This document shows, piece after piece, positions 6,942-16,273 of a DNA stretch of 64,000 bases (position 1 is its first letter; every line of letters begins with the position of its first letter). The position numbers were made by a program, and so were the translations under genes. Origin of the DNA: CAIWHR01 sp963811685 (GTDB lineage: Bacteria; Pseudomonadota; Gammaproteobacteria; Burkholderiales; Casimicrobiaceae); the NCBI GenBank assembly GCA_963811685.1, contig CAWESK010000015.1, positions 62,001 through 126,000 of the forward strand, written 5' to 3'. Under the pieces are notes generated by a model. That model did no database searches. It was not told the origin of the DNA and saw only the letters and a list, made by a program, of their open reading frames with translations.

Positions 6942-9850
6942 ATGGCAACCGTGATCGGACTTATCGTCGGCATGCTGGTGGGAGGCTTGCTCATCGGCAG
7001 CGGCGCCGGCGCGCTGCTCGGCGGAATCGTCGGCGCGTTCGCCGGCTTCATCATCGCAAGCCGCAAGGATCGCGACCGGAACATGCGCCCGGAGGCGACG
7101 GCTTCCACGATCGTGCCCTCCGCGCCGGAAGTCTCGCGCACGCTGGCGGATCGCGTTTCGATGCTGGAGCGCCGCGTCGCGGATCTCGAGCGCGCACGAG
7201 CAGCAAGGTGCGTCCGCTGCGGAATCCGTCGCCCCGGGCACGCCACAATTCGATGCGACGATGCCGTTGGATCTCGTGGCGCCGGTCGCGGAGCGTTCGG
7301 TCGCGCCGATCGCCGACGACGGTCCGTCGGCGAACGCCGTCGTCAACGCCGACGGAACGCTGCCGGCGATGTCCGCGGCGGTCGAGCGCGCCGCCATCAC
7401 CGCCGCCACCGTCGCACGTCGAGCCGCCGCCGGTGCCCCCGAATCCGCTGTGGGCGTGGATCGTCGGCGGCAACACGCTGGCGCGCATCGGCGTGGTGCT
7501 CCTCTTCATCGGCGTTGGCTTCCTGCTGAAGTACGCGGTCGAGCACGTGCAGGTGCCGATCTCGCTCCGCCTCGCCGGCATCGCGCTGGGCGGCGTCGCG
7601 CTGCTGGTCATCGGATGGCGATTGCGCGTGTCGCGACGGGCCTACGCGATGGTGCTGCAGGGCGGCGGTGTCGGTGTCCTCTATCTGACGGTGTTCGGCG
7701 CGCTGCGCCTTTACGCCCTCGTCTCGCCGATCGCGGCGTTCGGGTTGCTCGTGTCGATCTCGGTGCTGTCCTCGTTTCTCGCCGTGCGCCAGGACGCGAT
7801 TTCGCTCGCGGCGCTCGCCGTCGCGGGCGGCTTCCTCGCGCCGATCCTCACGTCGAGCCAGTCGGGCAACCACGTGATGCTGTTCAGCTACTACGCATTG
7901 CTCAACGCCGGCATTCTCGGGATCGCGTGGTTCAAGGCGTGGCGCGTGCTGAACCTGCTTGGATTCGCGTTCACGTTCCTCGTCGGCACGTTCTGGGGCG
8001 TCACGCGCTACCGGCCGGAGAATTTCGCGACGACGGAGCCGTTTTTGATCCTGTTCTTCCTTTTCTACGTCGCGATCGCCGTTCTCTATGCACTGCGCCG
8101 CTCGGTCGAAGTGCGCGACTACGTGGATGCAGGCCTCGTCTTCGGCACGCCGCTCGTCGCCGCCGGGTTGCAGAGCGGCCTCGTCCACGACATCGAATAC
8201 GGGATGGCGTTCAGCGCGCTGGCGATGTCCGCGCTCTATCTCGTTCTCGGGCGTTTCCTCTACACCCGTCGCCGCGACGACATCCGGCTGCTCGTCGAGA
8301 GCTTCCTCGCGCTCGGCGTCGTGTTCGCGACGCTGGCCGTCCCGCTGGCGCTCGACGCGCGCTGGACGTCCGCGACGTGGGCCGTGGAAGGTGCGGCGAT
8401 CGTATGGGCGGGCGTGCGCCTCGAGCGCCGCCTGGTGCGCGCCTTCGGTCTGCTGCTGCAATTGGGCGCCGGCATCGCCTTCCTGCTCGGCTTGTCGCTG
8501 TGGACGTCCGGCGGTACGGCGGCGGCGATCCCGATCGCCAACAGCGCATTCGTCGGAGCGATGCTGGTCGCGATCGCGGCCTCTTTCACGGCGTGGCATC
8601 TCGATCGACATCGCGAGCGTCTGCCGGCAGCCGAAGCGGCGGGCATTCCCGCCGTCGTGTTCGCGTGGGGCATGCTGTGGTGGCTCTTCGCGGGCTGGCG
8701 CGAGATCGATCGCTTCGTCCCGTACGAGGTCCGGATTCCGGCGCTGGTCGGATTCCTGACCGCGACCGCCGTATTGTTCGTGGCGCTCGAAGCGCGGCTG
8801 CAGTGGAAGATCGCCCGCGTGCCGGCGATGCTGCTGCTGCCGGCGCTGCTCGCCGTCGCGCTGGTGTCCATGAGTCGTTCGTTCGGATCATCCGACTTCG
8901 TGGTCGCGGACCCGAGGTCACTCGCGTTCGATCATCTGTTTGCGCATGGCGGCTCCGTGGCATGGATCGCTGCCGTCGCGGTCATTGCCGGTCTCCTTCG
9001 GTGGTTCGACCGGCAAGGCGTGACCGGCCGATCGACGGCCCCTCCCGTGGTTTCGCTGGGCTTGCTGCATGCGGGATTTTTCTGGCTGGTGTTGCTCCTC
9101 GTTGCGCATGAGGTGTCGTGGGCGGGCCGCCAGATCGAGCAGCGTCATGGCGTATGGAGCGCCGTCCCATGGGGCCTCGTGCCGGCGCTCGGCATCGGCA
9201 TCGTGAGCGAGCTCGCGCTCGGCTCGCGGTGGCCCGTCGGCGTGCATCGGCACGGCTACGTCGTGCTCGGATCAATTCCCGTGGTCGCGTGGCTCGTGGT
9301 CTGGTCGATCGCCGCAAACGTCCATGGCAGCGGCGATCCGGCACCGCTGCCCTACGTGCCGCTTCTCAATCCGTTGGACCTCACGCAGGCGGCCGTCCTG
9401 TTGGCGCTGGCGATCTGGGCCGTGCGCGCCCGGCGCCTCGACCCGGGAGTCTTTGCCGCCGTGCCGCAGAGCGCCGTCGTCGTCACGCTGTGCGCGCTCG
9501 CATTCCTGTGGATCAACGCGATCGCATTGCGCTCGATCCATTTCTGGTACGACGTGCCCTACACGCCGCATGACCTCTGGCGCTCGACGATCGTGCAGGC
9601 GGTGCTCTCGCTTCTTTGGTCGTCTCTCGCGCTGGCGACGATGGCGTATGCGAATCGCCGGCAGTGGCGCGTTCCGTGGATGGCCGGCGCGGCGCTGCTC
9701 GCCGTCGTCGTCGCCAAGCTGTTTCTCGTCGAGCTGGCCCAGGTCGGGACGATCACGCGCATCGTGTCGTTCATCGGCGTCGGCCTGCTTCTCTTGCTGA
9801 TCGGCTATCTCGCGCCGGTGCCGCCGCGGCGCAAGGAGGGCGTGTCATGA
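6942..9850 (+). CDS. DUF2339 polytopic membrane protein (two frame breaks as sequenced)
   Basis: A large membrane protein of about 970 residues and unknown function. The N-terminus (6942-7200) is a glycine-zipper membrane hairpin (GLIVGMLVGGLLIGSGAGAL) then a coiled coil VSMLERRVADLE. The frame then shifts near 7195-7200 to a linker (QQGASAAESVAPGTPQFDAT...) and again near 7400-7415 to the frame that carries NPLWAWIVGGNTLARIGVVL and more than 20 hydrophobic segments to 9850. In the wrong frame the 7208-7410 stretch is arginine-rich, so the breaks are real in this sequence and probably indels. Its stop overlaps the DUF3999 start (ATGA). Confidence 0.8.
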
Positions 9851-11228
9851 TCCGCGCACTGATTCTCGCGTTCGTGTTCGCTGCCGCGGCCCACGCCGAG
9901 CGGCCCGCCGACTATGCGTTCGCCGTGCCGGTGACGCCCGGCAGTCCCGCGGCGTTCCAGCGCGTCGTCGTGCCGGCCGCCGTGTACGAAGGCGCCGTCT
10001 CGCGCGACCTCGCGGACCTGCGTGTCTTCAATGCCGACGGCGAGCTCGTTCCCTACGCGTGGGTGCCGCCGCGCGCGTCGTCGCGCGAGCGCCCGCCGGC
10101 GATCGCGCTGCCGATGTTCCCGCTGTACGTCGATCGCGACCGGCGCGACGTGTCCGGGCTCGCTCTGACGGTCGTGCGCAGTGCCGCCGGAACGACGGTC
10201 AGCATCAATTCGACCGACGCCGAGCCGGCGACCGGCAAGGTGCTGGGCGGCTACGTGCTCGACACGTCCGCGCTCGACGAGCCGCTCGTGGCGCTGACCT
10301 TCTCGCTGCCCCCGACGACCGGCGCGACGACGATGCGCCTCGCGATCGCGGCGAGCGACGATCTCGCCGCGTGGCGGAACATCACCGCCGATGGGACGCT
10401 CGTCAACATCGAGTACGCCGGCCAGCGCCTGACGCGCAACCGCATCGATCTCCCCGCCGTCAAGGCAAAGTACCTGCGCCTTTCGTGGGCGGCCGATGGG
10501 CCGGTCATCGCGTTCGGCGCGGTCAGCGGCGAATTCGGCACGCGCGCGATCGAAGCGCCGCGACAATGGCGCGACGCCAAGGGGACGCGGGTCGCGGAGC
10601 GGGAAGGCGAGTACGAGTACGATCTCGGCGGCGCTTTTCCCGTCGACCGCATCGCCATCGACTTGGCGACGCCGAATTCCATCTGGCCCGTCACCGTGCT
10701 CGCGCGCGGCAGTCCCGCCGAGCCGTGGCAGATCGCCGGCTCGACCGTCTTCTATCGATTGGAGCAACCGGGCGGCGATGTCACGAGCGCGCCGTTCCCC
10801 GTGGCGGGTGGCGCGCGGCGATATTGGCTGCTTCGCGTCGATTCGCGCGCGGGCGTGCCCGGCGAGGCACCGCCGCTGCGCGCCGGATGGCAGCCGCAGG
10901 AGATCGTGTTCGCCGCGCGCGGGCGCGCTCCGTTCACGCTCGCGTACGGCAATTACCAGGCGGCAGTGGTGCGCTGCCGATTGCGACGCTGGTCCCCGGA
11001 TACGACAGCGCGAAGGACCCGCTGGCGAACATTGCCGTCGCCCGCGCCGGTGAGCGGATGACCCTCGGCGGCGCCGAGCAGCTGCGCAAGCCGCCGGACG
11101 TGAAGCGGTGGGTGCTGTGGGCGGCGCTCGTTCTGGGTGTGGTCGTGCTCGGGTGGATGGCGTGGCGGCTGTCGCGCGAAATGGCGGCCGCGACTGCAAC
11201 CGACGAAGCGAGGACGCCGGACGCCTGA
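9847..11228 (+). CDS. DUF3999 exported, membrane-anchored protein (one frame break)
   Basis: About 460 residues. It has an N-terminal signal peptide (MIRALILAFVFAAAAHAE), a long beta-rich periplasmic region and a single C-terminal membrane segment (WVLWAALVLGVVVLGWMAW). This layout and the start ADYAFAVPVTPGSPAAFQRVVVP match DUF3999, whose gene usually follows DUF2339. The frame changes near 10970, after GNYQAAV; the rest (LPIATLVPGYDSAKDPLANI) continues in another frame to 11228. Function unknown; the pairing with DUF2339 suggests an envelope complex. Confidence 0.8.
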
Positions 11229-11237
11229 AGCCGAACG

Positions 11238-12014
11238 CTACGAGGGAGGCAGAACATCACCCCAGACGGCAGCGACCAGCGCAGGCAGGACGATGCCGGA
11301 CGGGCCGCGGAGCACGAAGTCGACGCGATCGGAGAGGCGCGTCGGATTCGGGTTGATCTCGACGATCGCAGCGCCGTGGTGGCGCGCGTACGCGGGCAGC
11401 ATCGCCGCGGGATAGACCTCGGCGGCAGTGCCGACGACGAGGAGCACGTCGCAATCGCGTGCCGCGCGCTCGGCGCGCGCGAGCGCATCGTCGGGCAGAG
11501 TCTCCTCGAACCAGACGACGTCGGGTCGCAGGAAAGCGCCGCATTGCGCGCACCGCGGCGCCTCGCGCGGGCTCGAATCGTCCCACGTCGCGACGATCGT
11601 TCCGTCGCGCGAGCACTTGACGCGCTGGATGTTGCCGTGGAGCTCGACGACGTTGGTGCTGCCCGCCGCCTGATGCAGCCCGTCGACGTTTTGCGTGATC
11701 ACGAGGAAGTCCGGCTTTGCCGTCTGGATCGCCGCCAGCGCGCGGTGTCCGGCATTGGGCGCCGCGCCGGCGACCAGCTCGCGGCGCCATGCATACCAAT
11801 CCCAGACGAGCTTCGCGTTGCGGCGGAACGCGTCCGGCGTGGCGAGCTCGAGCGGATCGAACTGCGCCCACATGCCGGTTTGCGCGTCGCGAAACGTCGG
11901 CACGCCGGATTCCGCCGAGATTCCGGCGCCGGTCAGCGCGCAAATCAAGCGCGCCTTGCGCATGCGGCCGATCAGCGCTGCCGGAATGGCGGGGGCTTCG
12001 GGGACGGACGGCAT
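11238..12014 (-). CDS. cobB: NAD-dependent protein deacylase (sirtuin, CobB-like)
   Basis: Removes acyl groups from protein lysines using NAD. Seen in order: GAGISAESGVPTFRD, the class III YxxR pair in WYAWRREL that favours succinyl or malonyl lysine, TQNVDGLH, catalytic His in ELHGNI, the zinc region and VVGTAAEVYPAA. Only three zinc cysteines are evident (VKCSRDG; CAQC), with aspartate where the second ligand often sits. I believe this variant occurs in other proteobacterial sirtuins. The 258-residue frame is intact. It converges on the DUF3999 gene and diverges from aroC. Confidence 0.93.
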   Translation of the reverse strand: MPSVPEAPAIPAALIGRMRKARLICALTGAGISAESGVPTFRDAQTGMWAQFDPLELATPDAFRRNAKLVWDWYAWRRELVAGAAPNAGHRALAAIQTAKPDFLVITQNVDGLHQAAGSTNVVELHGNIQRVKCSRDGTIVATWDDSSPREAPRCAQCGAFLRPDVVWFEETLPDDALARAERAARDCDVLLVVGTAAEVYPAAMLPAYARHHGAAIVEINPNPTRLSDRVDFVLRGPSGIVLPALVAAVWGDVLPPS

Positions 12015-12169
12015 CGAACTCGGTGGTCGATTCGGGACGCGACAGCTCGGGGCGCGGTCCGATTCTAGATGCCATCGGCTCGCGTGTGCGATTCTTTTCG
12101 CGCGCGCGCCGTGTGACGAATCTGGCGTGTTCGTGTGCTACAGTGGGTCGTCCGCCACGGCGCCTTCCC

Positions 12170-13333
12170 ATGTCCGGCAACACGCTCGGCACGCTATTCC
12201 GCGTTACCTCATTCGGCGAGTCGCACGGCCCGGCGATCGGCTGCGTCGTGGACGGCTGCCCTCCTGGCATGGCGCTCGATGCGCCGGACATCCAGCGCGA
12301 GCTCGACCGCCGCAAGCCCGGCACGTCGCGGCACGTGACGCAGCGGCGCGAATCCGACACGGTCGAGATCCTGTCCGGCGTGTTCGAGGGGCGGACGACC
12401 GGCACGCCGATCGCGCTCCTGATCCGCAACGAGGATCAACGCAGCAAGGATTACGCGGCGATCGCCGAGACCTTCCGGCCCGGCCATGCCGACTACGCGT
12501 ACTGGCAGAAATACGGCATTCGTGACTATCGCGGCGGCGGCCGCGCGTCGGCGCGCGAGACAGCGGTGCGAGTCGCGGCGGGCGCCATCGCGAAGAAATG
12601 GCTGGCCGAGCGCCACGGTGTCGCGATTCGCGGCCATCTCGTCGCGCTCGGGGCAAAGACGATTCCATTCGAGGATTGGGCGCACGTCGAGACGAATCCA
12701 TTTTTCGTCGCCAACGCGTCGATGCAGGACGAGCTCGACGCGTACATGGATGCGCTGCGCAAATCCGGCGATTCCTGCGGCGCGAAGATCACGGTGGTGG
12801 CGAGCGGCGTGCCCGTCGGCTGGGGCGAGCCCGTCTACGGCCGCCTCGACGCCGACCTCGCGTCGGCGATGATGGGCATCAACGCGGTCAAGGGCGTCGA
12901 GATCGGCGCCGGCTTCGGCAGCGCCGCGCAACGCGGCACCGAGCATTCGGACGAAATGACGCCCGAGGGGTTCCTGTCGAACAACGCGGGCGGGATCCTC
13001 GGCGGCATTTCGACGGGCCAGGACGTCGTCGTGACGATCGCGGTCAAGCCGACGTCGTCGATAAGGCTCGACCGCCGCTCGATCGACAAGGCCGGCAAGC
13101 CGGTGATCGTCAACACGCACGGCCGCCACGATCCGTGCGTCGGGATCCGTGCCACGCCGATTGCAGAAGCGATGATGGCGCTGGTGCTGATCGATCATGC
13201 GCTGCGGCATCGCGCGCAGAACGCCGACGTCGTCACCACGACGCCGCGGATCCCGGCAGCGGCGCCCGCCGACGTTGTTGCGCGTCACCGGCGCGCGGCG
13301 GCGGTCGACGATCCCGATCCGGACGAGGCGTGA
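12170..13333 (+). CDS. aroC: Chorismate synthase
   Basis: Last step of the shikimate pathway: EPSP to chorismate, using reduced FMN. Family signatures seen are GNTLGTLFRVTSFGESHGPA at the N-terminus, the RPGHADY region, GGGRASARETAVRVAAGA and NAGGILGGISTGQ. The frame is open upstream of 12170, but MSGNTLG is the universal start of this family. The product (387 residues) is some 20 residues longer at the C-terminus than E. coli AroC, ending in an Ala/Asp-rich tail. Confidence 0.97.
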   Translation: MSGNTLGTLFRVTSFGESHGPAIGCVVDGCPPGMALDAPDIQRELDRRKPGTSRHVTQRRESDTVEILSGVFEGRTTGTPIALLIRNEDQRSKDYAAIAETFRPGHADYAYWQKYGIRDYRGGGRASARETAVRVAAGAIAKKWLAERHGVAIRGHLVALGAKTIPFEDWAHVETNPFFVANASMQDELDAYMDALRKSGDSCGAKITVVASGVPVGWGEPVYGRLDADLASAMMGINAVKGVEIGAGFGSAAQRGTEHSDEMTPEGFLSNNAGGILGGISTGQDVVVTIAVKPTSSIRLDRRSIDKAGKPVIVNTHGRHDPCVGIRATPIAEAMMALVLIDHALRHRAQNADVVTTTPRIPAAAPADVVARHRRAAAVDDPDPDEA

Positions 13334-13423
13334 TGCGTTCGGAATCGGCACCAAGCCGGGCTTCAATTGCCGGATGGAATGGACGAGGCGACACATGCGG
13401 CGCGCGGCCGAGATGATCTCCTG

Positions 13424-14413
13424 ATGGAAAGGCGAGCGTTCATCGGCGCCATCGCCGGCGCGTTCTTCGCCGCGCCGCGCGCCACCGATGCGCAGCAGAG
13501 CGGGAAGGTATTTGTCATCGGCATTCTGGCCAATGTCCGGCCTACCGAGTCGGAGGGGCCGCGTCTCTGGGGTGCGTTTATCGAAGGGCTGCGGGGGCTG
13601 GGCTACGTGGAGGGCCGCAACATCCGGATCGAATGGCGGATTTCAGACGGAAAATATGAGCGGCTCCCCGAGCTCGCGGCGGAGCTCGTCCATCTAGGCG
13701 TCGACGTCATCGTCGTGCCCGCCGACCAGAACGCCGCTGCGGCCAAGCGGGCGACTTCCACGATCCCCATCGTGATGACCGGCTCGGGCGATCCGGTGGG
13801 GAGCGGGCTCGTCGCGAGTCTCGCAAGACCGGGCGGAAACATCACCGGGTTGTCCATTCTTGCGCCCGAGATGGCCGGAAAGCAGCTGGCGTTGCTGAAG
13901 GAGCTCGTCCCCAGGATCTCCCGGGTGGCGATGCTTTGGAATCCGACCAATCCGGGCCATGCGCTTTCGCTCGAAGAGGCGAAAGGCGCGGCGCGGTCGC
14001 TGGGGGTGCAGCTGGAGCTCGTCGAAGCGCGCAGTCCCGACGAAATCAACGGTGCATTTGCGGCGATGACGAGAGCGCGCGCCGGCGCCGTTCTGGTGCT
14101 GTGGGACGGGATGTTTCTGATTCAGCAAAGAAGGATCATCGACCTGGCGGCAACGACCCGGCTGCCGGCGATGTATCAATATCGGGGGGGCGTGGCGGCC
14201 GGCGGCCTCATGGCCTACGGACCGTCCAACCGGGATGGCAATCGCCGCGCCGCCGGTTACGTGGACAAGATCCTGAGGGGCGCGAAACCTGCGGACCTGC
14301 CTGTCGAGCAGCCCACAACCTTCGAGCTCGTGATCAACCTCGGCACCGCGAAGGCGCTGGGCCTCGTGATCCCGCAACCGTTGCTGGTCCGCGCTGACGA
14401 GGTGATTCAGTGA
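13424..14413 (+). CDS. ABC transporter substrate-binding protein (TrpX/YcjX-like, PF04392 type)
   Basis: A 329-residue periplasmic binding protein. The ATG at 13424 gives a twin-arginine-like signal MERRAFIGAIAGAFFAAPRA with a likely cleavage before QQSGK; an upstream in-frame start at 13367 would bury it. The body has VIGILANVRPTES, FIEGLRGLGYVEGRNI and PGGNITGLS, typical of the ABC_sub_bind family common in betaproteobacteria and rhizobia. No permease or ATPase gene is next to it, so it is an orphan; the ligand is unknown. Confidence 0.88.
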   Translation: MERRAFIGAIAGAFFAAPRATDAQQSGKVFVIGILANVRPTESEGPRLWGAFIEGLRGLGYVEGRNIRIEWRISDGKYERLPELAAELVHLGVDVIVVPADQNAAAAKRATSTIPIVMTGSGDPVGSGLVASLARPGGNITGLSILAPEMAGKQLALLKELVPRISRVAMLWNPTNPGHALSLEEAKGAARSLGVQLELVEARSPDEINGAFAAMTRARAGAVLVLWDGMFLIQQRRIIDLAATTRLPAMYQYRGGVAAGGLMAYGPSNRDGNRRAAGYVDKILRGAKPADLPVEQPTTFELVINLGTAKALGLVIPQPLLVRADEVIQ

Positions 14414-14440
14414 TCGCGGGCTACCCCACGTGCCGAGCGC

Positions 14441-15838
14441 TCAACTGCCGACGCTTCTGATCTTGGCGGCCGCATTGCCGCGCGCAAGCGCGATCTCCAC
14501 GTCGTCGCCGACGGCGAGCGTCGAGGCATCCTCGACGATCGTGCCGTCGGCGGCGGTGACGATCGCGTAGCCGCGTTCCAGCACGCCCTGCGGGTTGAGG
14601 TGGGCGAGGTTCTGCGCCAGCGCGGCGAGCCGCGCGTCGAGACGCTCTTGCTGCGAGCGTGCCGCGCGCGTGAGCGCGAGCGCCGTCCGCGCTGTCGATG
14701 CGAGCTGCGGAAGCCCCTGGGCGAGCCGCGAGCCGAGCCGCTGCGCGAGGCTGCGGACACCCGCGCCGCTCACGTCCTGGCGATGGCGGAACGCACGCGC
14801 GAGGCGGCCGGCGAGCAGCGCGGCGTCACGGGCCTGCGCATCGATGCGCGCGGCAGGATGCGTGAGCCGGCGCGACACGCCGTCGATGCGCTGCATCGCC
14901 GCCTCCATCGAGCGCAGCTGCGCATGGCGCCAGCGCCCGGTGAAAGCGGCCACGTGCCGCAGGACGGCGTCGCGGTCCGGCGCAACCAGCGCCGCCGCGG
15001 CGGTCGGCGTCGGCGCACGCGCATCGGCGACGAAATCGCAGATCGTGAAATCCGTTTCGTGACCCACGCCCGACACCACGGGCAGCGTCGAGTCGAACAC
15101 CGCCTGCGCGACGATTTCCTCGTTGAACGCCCACAGGTCCTCGATCGAGCCGCCGCCGCGCGCGACGATCAGGACATCGACATCGCCGCGCTCGTTGGCC
15201 ACGCCGATCGCCCGCGCAATCGACTCCGCAGCGCCGTCCCCCTGCACGGCAGTGGGGTAGAGAATGACCGCCAGCGCCGGCCAGCGCCGTTTCAGCGTCG
15301 CGAGGAGGTCGCGCAACGCGGCGGCGCGCGTCGACGTCACGATGCCGACGGCGCGCGGAAACGCCGGCAGCGGCCGCTTTCGCTCCGGCGCAAACCAGCC
15401 CGCGGCCTCGAGCCGCGCCTTCAGCCGCGCGAATTTCTCGTACAGCGCCCCTTGTCCGGCGAGTCGCACGTTGTCGACGTTGAGCTGGAACTCGCCGCGG
15501 GCCTCGTAGATCGAAGCCGTCGCGCGCACTTCCACCGCCAGCCCGTCGCGAAGCGTGAAATCGGTGTATTGCGCCCGATGGCGGAACAGCACGCAGCGCA
15601 CCTGAGCCTGCGCATCCTTCAGGTTGAAGTAGCAATGCCCGGACGACGCGCGCGTGAAGTTCGATATCTCGCCGGCGACCCAGAGGAGCCCGAGATGCCG
15701 CTCGAGGATGAGGCGCGCCGAGCTCACGAGCAGCGATACCGGCAGGACCGTCCGTGCGGCAATCTGCGGGACCCCCCCGGCCATGCCGATCGTGGCGGCG
15801 CCGGGGTAGTCGGGGTCGAGGTAGGGCGGTTGGGACAT
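14441..15838 (-). CDS. xseA: Exodeoxyribonuclease VII large subunit
   Basis: Catalytic subunit of a cytoplasmic single-strand DNA exonuclease. The 465-residue chain has the N-terminal OB-fold (WVAGEISNFTRASSGHCYFN), the nuclease core with VARGGGSIEDLWAFNEE and VVSGVGHETDFTICD, and a long helical C-terminus. I chose ATG 15838 over TTG 15844. The small subunit XseB is not in the window. A 435-bp intergenic region separates it from divergent glnS. Confidence 0.97.
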   Translation of the reverse strand: MSQPPYLDPDYPGAATIGMAGGVPQIAARTVLPVSLLVSSARLILERHLGLLWVAGEISNFTRASSGHCYFNLKDAQAQVRCVLFRHRAQYTDFTLRDGLAVEVRATASIYEARGEFQLNVDNVRLAGQGALYEKFARLKARLEAAGWFAPERKRPLPAFPRAVGIVTSTRAAALRDLLATLKRRWPALAVILYPTAVQGDGAAESIARAIGVANERGDVDVLIVARGGGSIEDLWAFNEEIVAQAVFDSTLPVVSGVGHETDFTICDFVADARAPTPTAAAALVAPDRDAVLRHVAAFTGRWRHAQLRSMEAAMQRIDGVSRRLTHPAARIDAQARDAALLAGRLARAFRHRQDVSGAGVRSLAQRLGSRLAQGLPQLASTARTALALTRAARSQQERLDARLAALAQNLAHLNPQGVLERGYAIVTAADGTIVEDASTLAVGDDVEIALARGNAAAKIRSVGS

Positions 15839-15989
15839 CAGCAAACCGGGCGCGATTCGCCCGGACGATTCGTCACCGCAGCAGAATGTTCGTCCAGGAC
15901 AATTTTGGCTTTTGTCGGTGTCACGTTACCGTCATGTAGGAGCGTTGGCGAGGGCAAATGACGCTCCGGACGGCTCTTGGATTGGTCAC

Positions 15990-16005
15990 GCAAATGTTTG
16001 TTTGC
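15990..16005. repeat. Short inverted repeat in the xseA-glnS intergenic region
   Basis: GCAAA, six-base spacer, TTTGC. The 435-bp gap (15839-16273) is unusually AT-rich for this window and contains this repeat, a run of A residues, the DnaA-box-like pair and the glnS promoter. No gene is supported in it. Confidence 0.3.
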
Positions 16006-16098
16006 ATTAGGGAAAAAAGAGGCGCGAAATTGGGCATGCGAAGGTTTTTTCCGGCCTGGGCACTACTTAGGGCGCGAATTTACAAGATACACACAATT

Positions 16099-16121
16099 TT
16101 ATCCACAGGATTTGTGGACAA
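16099..16121. promoter_or_regulatory. Inverted pair of DnaA boxes
   Basis: TTATCCACA (16099-16107) is a perfect DnaA box; TGTGGACAA (16113-16121), read on the other strand as TTGTCCACA, is one mismatch from it. The two face each other across five bases in an AT-rich patch. DnaA could bind here to regulate xseA or glnS or to act as a titration site. dnaA and other origin genes are absent, so an origin is not claimed. Confidence 0.5.
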
Positions 16122-16211
16122 CCTTGTCTCCCCGCCGTCCGCGATCGGCCGCAAACCCTTGCCTGGCGCGGGATTCCGGGGTGCGGGTCGGACTCACTAC
16201 GGACTCGCTCG

Positions 16212-16240
16212 ATGACGGGTTCCGGCGCGCGCGCTAGAAT
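16212..16240 (+). promoter_or_regulatory. Sigma-70 promoter of glnS
   Basis: ATGACG (16212-16217), 17-bp spacer, TAGAAT (16235-16240), 33 bp upstream of the glnS start. Both elements are close to consensus for GC-rich DNA. Confidence 0.55.
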
Positions 16241-16256
16241 GCGCCCTCGTGGACGA

Positions 16257-16270
16257 TTGTTCATGAACAA
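16257..16270. promoter_or_regulatory. 14-bp perfect palindrome in the glnS leader
   Basis: TTGTTCATGAACAA ends three bases before the glnS start codon, where a ribosome binding site would normally be; no purine-rich site is visible. It could be a protein site or an RNA hairpin acting on initiation. Function not known. Confidence 0.4.
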
Positions 16271-16273
16271 ACG

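Noticed and set aside
6942..7529. Separate small gene ahead of DUF2339
   Set aside because: Its glycine-zipper and coiled-coil start joins the DUF2339 body once two frame breaks are allowed; the tail in this frame is arginine-rich noise.
16080..16125. Chromosomal origin at the DnaA boxes
   Set aside because: Only two boxes, and no dnaA, dnaN, gidA or rpmH nearby.
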